From assembly GCA_944474755.1 (NCBI GenBank), contig OX104113.1:69867917-69931916 (forward strand): a stretch of DNA of 64,000 nucleotides, written 5' to 3'. The notes beneath the pieces were generated by a model. The model did not search any database. It saw nothing but the letters and a program-made list of their open reading frames with translations, and was not told the origin of the DNA. Shown one piece after another: positions 11,996 to 22,694 of the stretch. Within the stretch, counting starts at the first letter, position 1. Every line of letters begins with the position of its first letter. Position numbers and translations under genes: made by a program. Origin of the DNA: Limnoperna fortunei (Eukaryota; Mollusca; Bivalvia; Mytilida; Modiolidae).

Positions 11996-12335
11996 CAATA
12001 CCAGATATCAAAGATAGTTGCTGAGAAAACGGCTACGAAAGTTTTACCCTATTCGCCTGCCCATCATTCAGCATACAATAACACGTTTGTTCTCTGTGAA
12101 ATTCAGGTAATAACACTTACCAGCATTTGCAGATAGCATGATTTTCATTGAATTAACTTGCACAAATGTTTTAAATAAATGAATGGAATGTAATTATAAG
12201 AATTGAATGCAATATTTTGTAGTTTTATTTATGTGTAAAAGCATTTATAAATTGAAATGTTACACCAGAAAATCTATGAATTTCGTCAAGATAGAAATAT
12301 GAAACTTACGGATATCTGGACACTTTTCCAACATG

Positions 12336-14251
12336 TTATTTTGTCAGGTTGTTGCTCTGGGAAGTTGTCTTCTTCTTCGTCTTAAAATTAAGCATATCGT
12401 CATTCTTTGCAAGAACCTAAATTTCATTTACAAAGTATCATTAAAAGAAAAATAATAAATAAATCAATTGCATCGTTGGTTTGGATCGTCAAAGTCGATA
12501 CAAGATTTGTACATTTATTTTATAAAAACTGAATGATAACACTCAGTGATACTGTTAATAAAACCTGGATTTAAATTCTAGATAGAGAGTTTTCTATTTC
12601 TTTTTAAAATTTACAAGCGAGATATCGAGATATTTATACCACCTGTACCATGTGTACAATAGTATGGTCTTTGTTTTTCAGAAACAAAAATGAAAAACTG
12701 CATCTATGATCTCACAAAAGACTAAGGGTTTGAGAAAAGCTTATACTGTTAATTTTTACCTCTATATCAGCACTGTCAAAATTATATGATATGGCTGCTA
12801 TAGGTCTGTTCATATTATCGAATGCGTCTGTAATCATAAAGTTTGTAAATCTCATTACATTTCCCATCTTCAATTTTTACCATATCCCTCCATAAACCTA
12901 CTTCCTTTTTCATCTTTCAGTTTCATTTTTAAAGGAAATTTCCTCTCCTGTTGACCAAACCCTCTTCCTGTCTTTTGGGCCTGTCTGTAAAAAAAATGCA
13001 TGTAAATAATACAAAGATCATACAAATATTACTATTTATGATTAATGTGTCTTGGCGATTTAAAAGACCTTAGACTTAACCTGATAGAAGATAGATTCTG
13101 TCCAATCATTTATCTGAATACGAGCTTTATGTAAAAAATACAAATTGTTTGTTGAACTGGAGCATTTCCCACTGAGAAAATAATTGGACTTATACTAGTA
13201 GTTGTTCAGAATAACTATTTAAATGCATGTATCTGAGTATTGATAATATAAAGTCAATGAAGTTTTGCAATTGTTTTCTTGAAATAAGATTTTTTAGATG
13301 TTCCTTCTTTACTTGTAATAACTTAAATAATCTTTGGTGTATGGACTTGATAAGTGTATCCTTTAACAAAAATATACATTTAATCCTATTTATTTTGTGA
13401 ATAATTCATGTAATCACCTTTTCATATTCATTTTAATGTTTTCTTTGTCATTATTAGTGAAGTTAAAAATATACCTTTCCTAATGATGCCCGTTTTTTGC
13501 CCTATTTGGGCTTTGTAGGGCTTGTAGGTGCATCTATGACATTTACTGCTTTTTCATTTTCTCTTGAAATCATCTCTTTAACATTAACATGAATTGTGAT
13601 AGGGTTGCTACTGTAGACTTCAGTAACCTTATTGATCACAATATTTCCTCAAACAATTGAAAATCAATACATGTATAAAAATGTATAAATGCATACACTA
13701 AAAAAGTCTTGAAAGTCTTCTATGTCAAACATAATACTTTGATATTGTTTGTCGTTTTGTTTTTTTTCTATGCATTTATATGATATTAAAACTTCTTATC
13801 AACACCCATCAGTGATTTCCCAAGTGGAGAATTGTTCATTTTTTACAGATGTCAATTGTAAATTCTTTGGGGATGAGAAAACTTAGACTTTCAACTACAT
13901 GTGTGAAATGGAACCATGAATAATCTCATCAAGATTACAAAAGGGAGGTCTCAACAGCTCACCCTTTCGTAAAACCAAGTGGAATCTTAAAATTTAGTTA
14001 CTTACCCATTGGCTTTTGAAATGATGCTTTTAATTTGAACTCCTTCATCTTTTTCTAACATGTCCATAATATCCATGTCATACAGAACTGCTTTTACTAC
14101 ACCAGTACTGTCGGCTAAAGAAACAGTCACCATGAACTTGTTTGAAACTTATCTGGTCTTTTTTGTTCTATTCAGTAGTGGCATGCATTGTTAGCATGCA
14201 AGGTTCCTCAGGTTCCAGCTTTTTGATATCAGCTCTTACAATTTCATCCAT
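12336..14251 (-). CDS. spliced RPA-like OB-fold gene beside the Helitron (degraded)
   Basis: Four exons with GT-AG borders are visible on the minus strand: about 14251-14006, 13647-13475, 12984-12760 and 12416-12336 (ending TAA). Exon 1 opens at ATG (MDEIVRADIKKLEPEE); after a stop and frame change it gives VSLADSTGVVKAVLYD and VQIKSIISKANG, an OB-fold strand pattern as in replication protein A. Exon 2 gives IVINKVTEVYSSNPITIHV. Exon 3 ends with GNVMRFTNFMITDAFDNM and AISYNFDSADIE, then splices in frame to VLAKNDDMLNFKTKKK. A 1-bp phase mismatch at the exon 1/2 join and stops in exons 1-3 indicate decay. It lies downstream of the Helitron helicase on the same strand. Helitrons are known to carry RPA-like single-strand DNA-binding genes, so I infer it is part of that element. 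Confidence 0.65.
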
Positions 14252-14689
14252 CTGTAAGAACATACTTTAGTATAATAGTAAATGTAGTAGAAAATATCAT
14301 GAATAACAATTAGATAACAGCTGTAAACAAGAAAAGTTAACAATTTTGAATATGGTTTGCTGAATTTTTATATCGCACAAAAAGAAGATATAAAAGAAAT
14401 TCAATGTTGTTTTTCATTTTCCTCATGGCAGTACTTAATTAAAACAGTATTTCATCTAATTGTGCATTAAATGGATATGCTCACTTCACAAAATATTTAT
14501 TAATGACTTATCCCTTTATGACCATTAAGGCAGTGTGCAGCAATCATAATAAGTATGAAATCTCAAGTTTTATTCTTGTATTTTATGTACATGTAGGAGG
14601 AAGAATATCTTAAACTCGACTAGAATACTGACTTCGTTCAGAAAATCAGTTACAAAAAACCAGTATTTGACTTTTTGATCATGACTAAA

Positions 14690-15055
14690 ACACATTTTAA
14701 AACATGGACCAGCACTAAGTCGTGCTAAGTATACCGCCACTCGGCTTGGAAAACGGAAGTAAATAACTGACTGACCTGGATGGAAAGGAGATGCACGGTA
14801 CAACTCATCATGCTAAAGCTGTGCACCAAATTTGAAGTAGAAGCCGAGAAATCTGTTACGAAAAATGTTCCTATTTTGACCCTTAAAACAGTCCAAGTCG
14901 GATCGGAAAACAGGAAGTAGATAACCGACTGACCTGGAAAGGGGAGGCACTGTACAACTCATCATGCTAAAGCTGTGCGATAAATTTGTAAATCCATTAA
15001 GTAGAAGCCGAGAAATCTGTTACAAAAGTTTGCATCAGACGAACAGGGTGATTAC
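14690..15055 (+). repeat. two-unit tandem repeat of about 140 bp
   Basis: GTACAACTCATCATGCTAAA followed by GCTGTGC, and AGTAGAAGCCGAGAAATCTG, each occur twice. GGAAGTAGATAACCGACTGA and a close variant precede each. The end carries CATCAGACGAACAGGGTGAT. The AACAGGAAGTAG phrase links it to the 166-bp array at 60.76-61.76 kb. The insertion separates the Helitron helicase from the RPA-like gene. Confidence 0.7.
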
Positions 15056-15232
15056 AATATAGCCCCCCTCTCTTACGAGTGGGGGTATACAAACTGACAA
15101 AAATTTACTACTAAACACCTGAAGAGCATTGCCATTAACATGCATGATCAAATATTCATTTAATAACATCTGGATCGCAATCCAATTTACTTTTAGAAAA
15201 AGCTAGTAAGTAGATTTCGCAATGTTTTCACT

Positions 15233-16160
15233 CTACGTAGTGCAACATAAGCCTGACCTTTTTGAAAAATAGAAGAACCAATTGAGACTGCAGTCTTTTC
15301 CAATCAAAGACCTCGTACTTTGTGAATTGTTGTTGCCCAGCAGGAAATTTCTTTTAATGACATATCTTCCATTGAAGAGATATTCTTGATCATAAAGAGG
15401 AATAGGAATGGAATAAGACATGTTACTATGGAATATGAATATTTGGAAAATTGACATAAACAGTAGGATCATTGATGTCTTGAAAATTAAAACTTTCAAC
15501 AATCTCAATTGCTGCATTTACTAAACCATATTCGACATTTAAATTTCTTATTTACATTCCTTTTGTTTCAACTGACAAATGTATTGTAAAGTAAGCCTCC
15601 TGCATCTCGTTCATCTTCAGGTATATACTCGTCCGAAACTTGTGTATTTTGTGATTCGCTGAGAAAGAGTGTGCAGCTATGAGTTTGTGCCCATTGCTAT
15701 TTAAGGATATATGCATTCTTAAATTGTGATTGCCAAACTCTTTTTTTGTCGTTGGATATATGTGTAATATATATATGTATTAAGAACTGCATTGTGGTTT
15801 TTTGGTTACATAATCAAAAACATGTTTTTGACCAATTGTTAGCTGATCGTGCATAGCAACTATTTCATCAGGGTAAGTACCTGCCGCGAAGGAATGCCAT
15901 TCTTGATCATCATTGATATTCACATTTTCACTGCAATTGCTGGTTTGTTGATCAGGCAAATTATCATGATTATCAAACCCAACTGTACTTGTATTTGAAT
16001 GTATTCGATACTAAATGCCAACCCCCCTTGGAAAAATTTGTTTGCTAGCATTTTTCATTATTCTATATCTTACCTTTTTATTACGAAAATTCAGTAGAAA
16101 AAATGTAGATACGATAACCTGTCCATGTTTTATAATATGCCTCTGTTGTTAAGTTGTTAC
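15233..16160 (-). pseudogene. Helitron Pif1-type helicase remnant
   Basis: An upstream piece near 15.85-15.95 kb reads QLTIGQKHVFDYVTKKP, like the start of Pif1-family helicases. The distal piece reads VEYGLVNAAIEIV, DPTVYVNFPNI, TTIHKVRGL and IGSSIFQKGQAYVALRRVK, the last helicase motifs. I found no Walker A GxGKS or DExx motif between them, so the core is deleted or scrambled. The final motif has ALRR in place of the usual ALSR. Confidence 0.75.
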
Positions 16161-16260
16161 AAATCGTCCTTGACTTTTGCTACGGGAATTTCACATAAGA
16201 AGTCAGCCATTTTAGTTTCTAAAGGGACCTTACGATGTTTACAAATGTTCGTCTGCTTTC

Positions 16261-16675
16261 TTGTCTCGATCACCCAGACGCATATATAATAGCGTCTGGG
16301 ATCACCTTGTGGTAATTTCGCTAACAATAGGTGGAGACAAAACAATGATTCTATTTTTAGGGTCCTATTGTTAGATCAGGAAAACCATGCAAACATGTCT
16401 ATACTTATAAAATGACGTCACAGTAAGATTCTCTCTTGATTATGTATAACAATAATATTTGTTTAATTAATTAATAAAGTAATATTTTATAAAAATATTC
16501 AAATGTAAACTTTGGTACCATTTTTTATACACTTGTTGATATGAACGGAAGTAATTTTTTAGACAATAAAAATATCATCCAATTACGCCCAGTTTTGGGC
16601 GTAATGGTAACGAGTTCAATATAGAGATGAATCCAGACGCACAAATGCAATTAAGCGTCTGGATGATCGAGACTC
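16261..16675 (-). mobile_element. MITE copy 1 (Mutator-like?)
   Basis: About 413 bp with terminal inverted repeats GTCTCGATCACCCAGACGC (left) and GTCTCGATCATCCAGACGC (right end, inverted). Each end has a subterminal hairpin, and the perfect palindrome ATTACGCCCAG...CTGGGCGTAAT lies inside. Possible imperfect duplication TCTGCTTTC/TCTACTTTC at the flanks. It is nearly identical in inverted orientation to 16766-17186. Confidence 0.8.
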
Positions 16676-16765
16676 TACTTTCGTGACGTTCAATGGTATT
16701 CGGACAAACCGAGAGACTTTTTCCGCCTAAACTGCAGACGACATCACCCGAAGGATCTCTAGTAG

Positions 16766-17186
16766 TAGTCTCGATCATCCAGACGCTTAATTACATTTGT
16801 GCGTCTGGATTCAGCTCTATATTAAACTCGTTACCATTACGCCCAAAACTGGGCGTAATTTTTGATTGGATGATATTTTTATTGTCTAAAAAATTACTTC
16901 CGTTCATATCAAGAAGTGTACAACAAATTGTACCAAAGTTTAAATTTGAATATTTTTATAAAATATTACTTTATCAATTAATTAAACAAATATTATTGTT
17001 ATGCATAATCAAGAGTGAATCTTACTGTGACGTCATATTATAAGTATAGAAATGTTTGCATGGTTTTCCTGGTTTAAAAATAGGGCTCTAAAAATAGAAT
17101 CATTGTTTGTCTCCACCTATTGGTAGCGAAATTAAAATAAGGTGATCCCAGACGCTATTATATATGCGTCTGGGTGATCGAGACTA
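16766..17186 (+). mobile_element. MITE copy 2 with a perfect 9-bp TSD
   Basis: 421 bp, with the same terminal repeats preceded by TA at each end. Flanked by CTCTAGTAG at 16757-16765 and 17187-17195, a perfect 9-bp target-site duplication. TSDs of 8-9 bp with such termini are usual for Mutator-like elements. The two copies, separated by about 92 bp, form an inverted repeat of about 925 bp that could fold into a long hairpin. Confidence 0.85.
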
Positions 17187-17199
17187 CTCTAGTAGACAA

Positions 17200-18300
17200 C
17201 AATCGATTGTTCCTAAAGTACACTTCCGTTCTAATTAAGGTCAAATTTTAGTATGGAAAATCTCCCGTTCAAAATTTAAAAACTGACATATTTCAAAACG
17301 CTGAATATCTCGGGGAAATAATTATTGATTTCAAAAAGTTCCCTTCTTGCTCTACAAAAGGAGCTTAAGCTGAACAATACGTGGTAAGCAGTTTTCACGC
17401 AAAAAACCCTCTACACCAAAGGTCAACACGTAATATAGATGATTCAAACATTTTTGTTGCTACATGTATATCAGATTCATTTGTAATTAAATTATGGTAA
17501 TCAGGAATATTTGACAACTGAATAGCTTTTAATTGATGGATTTCTGTAACATCCATAAAGTGCAAGTTGATCAAAACTTTAATATTTCTGTAAAAATGAA
17601 GACCTTGAATCTTTGCAATTGCTCACTATTTCATATAAATTGCGGTGTGAAAATAAAGCATTATCAAGCCGTAATAGTAGTCATCAGTGTTAAATGCACC
17701 TCGATGAACTCTACAACACATTTTTGTCCATTCTTTATCAAAATATTTGGACTTCAACAACTGCATGTTTTTCTGGTCTTTAGTTTGTTTTGAATATTGT
17801 TTCTTGTAACTCTGAGCATAGCGAAATAAACTATTATTTTCAAGACATTTAGGCCAATATGTCTGTACTGTTAGGGTTTAATGCATCTATTTCTTGTTTT
17901 GGTTCAAGATTTCTGTACTGTCTATGAGGTGGCAAAGCTTATAGATATATTGTTTCTCCAGTACTTGATATAAAGTCTAAACCACTCAGTCTATAGGCTG
18001 CTTCTTGAGCAGACAATTTATTCTATGTTTCAAGACACACATACCAACAGAAAACATGCTATCACGTAAGGATTAAGGTGGATGCTATAAACACATGCTA
18101 GATAATAAATCACTCAATGCATTTCTCTAAGTATCCGGTTCTGATTTGCATATGTAGCTGCATTTGAATGTCCCGGTTTTACCTCCAATGTTGTAAAATT
18201 ATGGGATTGTATAAATTAGCATAAAATCTGAGCATGTTGCTTTTGTTTCAAAAGAATGTTTTTCTTTTGTTTGGTGGTTTATTCAACAACTAATAAAATT
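17200..18300 (-). pseudogene. Helitron Rep-helicase linker region
   Basis: Fragments such as AQEAAYRLSGLDFISSTGET followed by ALPPHRQ, WPKCLENNSLFRYAQSYKKQ and VHRGAFNTDDYYYGLIMLYF fit the conserved region between the Rep and helicase domains of Helitron polyproteins, in the right order. Several stops interrupt it. The open plus-strand frame at 17533-17793 is its antisense shadow. Confidence 0.6.
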
Positions 18301-18529
18301 CTGGTTTTCTCACCCTTTGTATGGGTAATTAAAACGACATTTACCTCTACGTTGGTAATATCTTCGATGTAAACGAGTCTGCAATTTCTTTACCAAGTTA
18401 TGCATTTCAGGGTATTGTTTTTCATCAGAAATAGTTGTGCAAATGATTTTGTTTATATATGAACTAAGATTATTCTGGGATTTTGCTGGTTTTTTTTTAA
18501 GTAAGAGCATCTTTTATCCATAAAAATAA

Positions 18530-18538
18530 ATGTAAATG
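18530..18538 (-). other. HUH motif of the Helitron nuclease
   Basis: CAT TTA CAT encodes His-Leu-His inside GSPHLHLFLW. This is the two-histidine metal site of HUH endonucleases; both histidines are retained. Confidence 0.85.
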
Positions 18539-18764
18539 AGGACTTCCCCTTGCCTGGAATTCAACTCGAATAAAATGATCTGATATTTTCCCTAAAGGTT
18601 TCAAAGGACCTTTCAAAACACGTTTGAAGATAGGTTCATAAATATTGTTGGAGGACCAATGTTTTTAATCAAAATTAATTAGTTCAATCAAGTATTTTTC
18701 CAGTAGGCAGCAGTCCTTCTTATTTTCTTCATGCACATGTAAGTTCTCAGATAAAACACTACTA

Positions 18765-19177
18765 CTGGGACCATACTGGGAGGGTTCCCAGTGCTCGACC
18801 CACATAGCAGCCGAGCTCGTCCCCGAGTGGCGGATAGGTGAGACCCTCTCGTTGGGAGGTTGTCAGGTCATAATACGGAAAGCCTGACTGACGACCGTAG
18901 TGGGTAACGTGTTTGGAGAGTGCCACGCTCCTTGCACGATAAAGACCCTATTTGTAGATTTCCAAAAATAGTAGGCTCATTGTAGCCGCTACAAAAGGCT
19001 AAATTTTCCGCCCCTACCCAAAACTCCATACTTTTCCAGTGGCAGTCAAAATTGTATTCCCTGTGACCCATCCCACCCCCATTTTCCGTTGATTTATTGT
19101 TTGTTAACTTGTTCCCGTCCTGAATATAGCTGAAATACTGCTCGCTGGACGTAAAGCAGACATCCAATCAATCAATC
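18765..19177 (+). mobile_element. SINE-like element, full length, in the Helitron Rep
   Basis: 413 bp starting CTGGGACCATACTGGGAGGG and ending with GCTGGACGT...CATCCAATCAATCAATC. Flanked by the perfect 12-bp repeat AAAACACTACTA at 18753-18764 and 19178-19189. At least six related copies occur in the window, and the last 60 bp match a LINE 3' end at 59.6 kb. No convincing pol III A/B boxes were identified. Confidence 0.9.
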
Positions 19178-19529
19178 AAAACACTACTATTGATATGCTG
19201 TACATCAGCTGCTGTAAACAATTGACTACCAACAGTGTTGCCTTGTGTATTTTTCATATAAACTCCTATTAATTGGGACAAGTAATTCTTTTCGAAAGTG
19301 TTGACCACACGCATTAAATATGTTATATTTTTTCGATATGATGCAGCTGCAGAACATAGTCTGATTTCGTAATACTGAGATAAAGTTATTTGTTTTAGTC
19401 TATTTTCATCATAACCACCAGTAGCATCTGGAAAAAACCGTGGACAAGCCATTTCTTCAGCCTTTTTAAAATACAGAAAATTGACTGGCTTTGGATCAAC
19501 TTGAACATGCAATGGTTCAAAATGAGATG

Positions 19530-20870
19530 TCGAGTTTTTTTTTAGCTCACCTGGACCTCCAGGTGAGATTTTGCCATCACTTGGCGTCCGTCGTCTGTCG
19601 TAAACTTTTTCAAAAATCTTCTCTGAAACCACTGGGCCATTTTTTTTAAAACTTTGCCACAAACATCCTTAAGGCTCCTAGTTTCAAGTTTGTACCCAGG
19701 GTGTTGATCAACAGACAAATATGGCCGCTGTTACTAAAAATAGAACATTGGGGGTCAACACAGGTTTTTGATCATTATCTCAAAAATTATAATAGCTATA
19801 GAGAAAACCGTTACTTTAAATTGATCAGCACATTAAGGTCTACAATAGTTGCTGTTAGTGTGAAGTTGTGTATTGGCTTCTTGTAGGAGTTATTGCCCTT
19901 TATTGACGATTTTTGACAAAATTTTTGGTATTAAAAATATATCCGGAAAACTATACGATGTAGAATGAAACTGTAAATGGCAATTTTTTAGGAAATTTTC
20001 CGTTTTTGTCCCGTAACTTTAAAACTAAAACAGCTAGAGTAAAACTGTAAATAGCAAAAATGATCAGCAATACAAGCCCTACAATTCACTGTATTAGTCT
20101 GAAATTGTCAGATGACTCCTTATAGGAGTTATTGCCCTTAAATGGCAATTTTTTAATGAAATTTTCCATTTTTGTCCTGTAACTTAAAAACTGTAAGAGC
20201 TAGAGTGAAACTGGTAATAGAAAAAATGAGCAGCAATACAAGTCCTACAAATTACTATAAAGTCTGAAATTGTCAGATGACTCCTTATAAGAGTTATTGC
20301 CCTTAAATTGCAATTTTGTATGAAATTTTCCGTTTTTGTCTTGTAACTTAAAAACAATAACAGCTAGAGTGAAATTATAAATTGCCCTTAAATGACAATT
20401 GTTTATGAAATTTTCCATTTTTGTCCTGTAACTTGAAAACTATAGCAGCTAGATTGAAACTGTAAATTACACAAATGATCAGCAATAGAAGCCCTACAAA
20501 TGATTGCTTAATCCAAAATTGCAAGATAACTCTTTATAGTAGTTATTGCCCTTTCATTATAAATTTGGACAATTGAACAGTTTTTGAATGATAAATTAGT
20601 TTATAACACACCTAGAGTATATCTGTAAATTTCTAAATTACCCTTAAGGACAATGCCTACAAATCATTTAATTTTCAGAAATTGTCTGATGGCACCTTAT
20701 AGGAGATATTGTATTTAACTAAAATTTTTGAAGAAATGTTTAATTTTTGTACAGTCATTTAAAAGCTATAACAACTAGACTGAAACTGTTAATTTAAAAA
20801 AAGTAAATATAGTTGAAGTCATTTGGATTCCAGGTGAGCGATTACAGGCTCCTAGGAGCCTCTAGTTATA
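19530..20870. mobile_element. hairpin-ended repeat with internal tandem units (Helitron/HINE-like)
   Basis: Left end: AGCTCACCTGGACCTCCAGG followed by TGAG, holding a perfect hairpin CTCACCTGGA/TCCAGGTGAG. Right end: CCAGGTGAGCG then AGGCTCCTAGGAGCCT (a perfect palindrome), then CTAGT. Inside are about six degenerate units of roughly 160 bp with GAGTTATTGCCCTTAAATGG and TTTTTGTCCTGTAACTT. A 3' hairpin followed by CTAG|T resembles Helitron ends, but the 5' TC end is not evident. It sits between the Helitron N-terminal region and Rep, hence is a nested insert. Confidence 0.75.
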
Positions 20871-20879
20871 AATAAGAAT

Positions 20880-21918
20880 AATCATGGGTATAACCCCATA
20901 TTCAAGAATGTGATTACTAACATTATTAGCTTGAAACTTAGGGAAAAGGTAACTTTTTTAACATGGTTAAATCTCGATATAAATAATTATGATCAGTTAG
21001 CCATTCCAATGCTGAGAACATTTTGCTTGTTATAGGGTAGCATTTTACTTTCTGGAGAAGAATGAAAGCAAACCAAGTCGCAATCATTCTTAGATCTAGG
21101 CAACTCTGACACAACTTTAGAAATATTTGTAAGGATGTGAATAGCAAATCCTTTTTTTGAGCAAACTGTCCAGATGGAAGGCAAGGCAATACAATATATG
21201 AGAAAAGAGTATTAATTGTACTTATAACGCGTTTTTCTACCGTTGATGGTGTCTGTAGCTCTCTTGGAATATCTCCTGTATATAGATTGATATATTTAAT
21301 ATTGCGATTAGGAAGCTGACCTGTACTTAAATATCTATCGCAGAATTGACACAAAACATCGCCTATAGTGATTTTGAAACACTCAAAAGTTTTTTTAAAA
21401 TGAAACTTGCTCCTAAAATAAAAATTCATCGCATGAGCAACATGTAAAACCGCGAATTTCTTTAATACATCTTAAAAATGCCTTGTTAAGATTGAATGAA
21501 CCAAGTCTTGTGCTGCACAAAGATTTATTAAGATCAATTGATGGAGAAAGAGTACCCTCAACATGTCTGCACTTTTTCGACTCTTTAACTTCTTTTATTT
21601 TTCACTTTAGCATTGATACAATAATTTTGGACTTGTATGTGATGCTTTCTTATAGTCTCAGTTTTTTTCATTTTTATCAACTTCTTTACAAGCACAAGTT
21701 AAGGAGGAGGAATTCATGGTCATATCTTGACCACAAAAGTGCTGAACGAAACTGTTCAGTGCGGGCTTTGGAACTTGATCTTTAGTATAATCAGTATAAT
21801 TATTTGTGACATTATTAGCCAAATCAGTGACATAAGGAGGCAAATGCTCGGCAGTATACATATAGTCAATGCTTTCATTATTCAAATAACTGTTCCAATG
21901 ATGCTTTCTTTTATACAA
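20880..21918 (-). pseudogene. Helitron N-terminal region (DUF6570-like)
   Basis: The frame 21429-20938 reads DVLCQFCDRYLSTGQLPN, TGDIPRELQTPSTVEKRVIS and LPSGQFAQKK. After a 1-bp shift the overlapping frame gives GFAIHILTNISKVVSELPRS, then the first frame resumes with YLYRDL. The pattern C..C...L..G..P then IP.EL....EKRLIS and QF..KG..V is the N-terminal Cys region of animal Helitron proteins. The 21918-21658 frame (TDYTKDQVPKPALNSF) is probably the spacer upstream. The name of the domain is from memory. Confidence 0.65.
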
Positions 21919-22123
21919 AATTTAGAGAGTTGCTTCAATATTTGTTTCCGATTCATTTTCTTCGTTCATTCTTGCATTTTATTAGTTTTTAAAAAATTGA
22001 GAGTTCAAAGTTGCTTCAATATTTGTTTCTGATCCATTTTCTTCTGTACATTCCTGCATTGATCGATTTGATTGGCTTGTTGGAAATTATTTTCATTTTA
22101 AATATTTAACTCTTTGCTTGTTT

Positions 22124-22694
22124 CTATATTTTAAACAATGACCGGATATAAGTTATACACACTGTTTGCAACATAGTTTCCATGTAATTAATGAAATCAA
22201 CGTGATCAATAAACCGTAATAACACCGCATTTCCAAAGGGATCAACGAATACATACAAGTCTGAATCGTAAGCAAGGATGGCTATTGTCATATCAGAAGC
22301 AGTAAATAAAAGACTCAGAAATTTGCAGAGCATTTAATACTGCTGTAGAAAGGTCTGTTGTTGATGCTGCTGCATTCCCATGCTGGCCAACAACACCATA
22401 AAAAATATCGTCATGAACTTCAATTTCTAAACATGCACCCCATAATTCTACAATATTTGGAAAATCATTGTGTGCAAGATATTTAGGAGATGTTGGATAA
22501 ATTAAATCGTCATATATCAAGCCGACATCTAGAATAATTTTATAAATATTTTCTGGGGTCCATTCTTGCGGCCCAAAAAGTAATCCAGTAAACATAGCAA
22601 GTATAGCAACCGTAGCGACAGTTGTACATTGAAAACCACTGCCGTAACTATAAATCGACCCTTGGTCGACATGGCCTTGTGTATATGACACCAT
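22124..22694 (-). pseudogene. cysteine-protease-like N-terminus of the Helitron polyprotein
   Basis: The frame from 22694 reads SYTQGHVDQGSIYSYGSGFQ, CTTVATVAILAM, WTPENIYKIILDVGLIYDDL and YLAHNDFPNIVELW. A frameshift near 22.31 kb leads to LLFTASDMTIAILAYDSDLY, VFVDPFGNAVLL. The Q-C near the start followed by a distal D-P-x-G-N block resembles papain-like/OTU-type cysteine proteases found at the N-terminus of some animal Helitron and Maverick-type polyproteins. The His expected in the DPHG block is Phe here, so activity is doubtful even without the frameshift. The assignment is by pattern only. Confidence 0.5.

Larger units (their letters stand above)
18310..19550 (-). pseudogene. Helitron N/Rep (HUH endonuclease) remnant
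   Basis: The upstream part reads PVNFLYFKKAEEMACPRFFP, YDENRLKQITLSQYYEIRLC and YRKNITYLMRVVNTFEKNYL, matching the Helitron-like N domain (FP.LFP, S..EY...RL). After the SINE the frame continues with EPIFKRVLKGPLKPLGKISD and IRVEFQARGSPHLHLFLWIK. HLH at 18530-18538 is the HUH metal-binding pair of the rolling-circle nuclease. Then comes NLVKKLQTRLHRRYYQRRGK, CRFNYP, the usual Cys/His-containing block. A stop follows the SINE by about 75 bp. The first 40 residues of the open frame starting at 19662 come from the inserted repeat, not from the Helitron. Confidence 0.85.
15230..22694 (-). mobile_element. Helitron (autonomous-type) remnant with nested insertions
   Basis: On the minus strand, N- to C-terminal modules lie in the expected order: protease-like (22.7-22.1 kb), Helitron N-terminal region (21.9-20.9), Helitron-like N/Rep HUH (19.55-18.3), linker (18.3-17.2), helicase ends (16.0-15.2). 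Three foreign inserts break it: the hairpin-ended repeat 19.53-20.87 kb, the SINE 18.77-19.18 kb and the paired MITEs 16.26-17.19 kb. Frameshifts and stops occur in every module, and most of the helicase between its N-terminal Q-type segment and its last motif is missing. Terminal TC and CTRR ends were not located. With the RPA-like gene the element would span at least 12.3-22.7 kb. Confidence 0.85.

Noticed and set aside
16261..17186. Single foldback element or assembly palindrome artefact
   Set aside because: Each arm has its own terminal repeats and the right arm has its own 9-bp TSD; the arms also differ at many bases, unlike an assembly palindrome.
17533..17793. Plus-strand 86-aa frame
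   Set aside because: Antisense to the Helitron linker region.
19551..19662. N-terminal extension of the Helitron Rep frame (MWQSFKKNGPVVSEK...)
   Set aside because: This part is the inserted hairpin-ended repeat read through by chance; Helitron similarity starts only after the junction.
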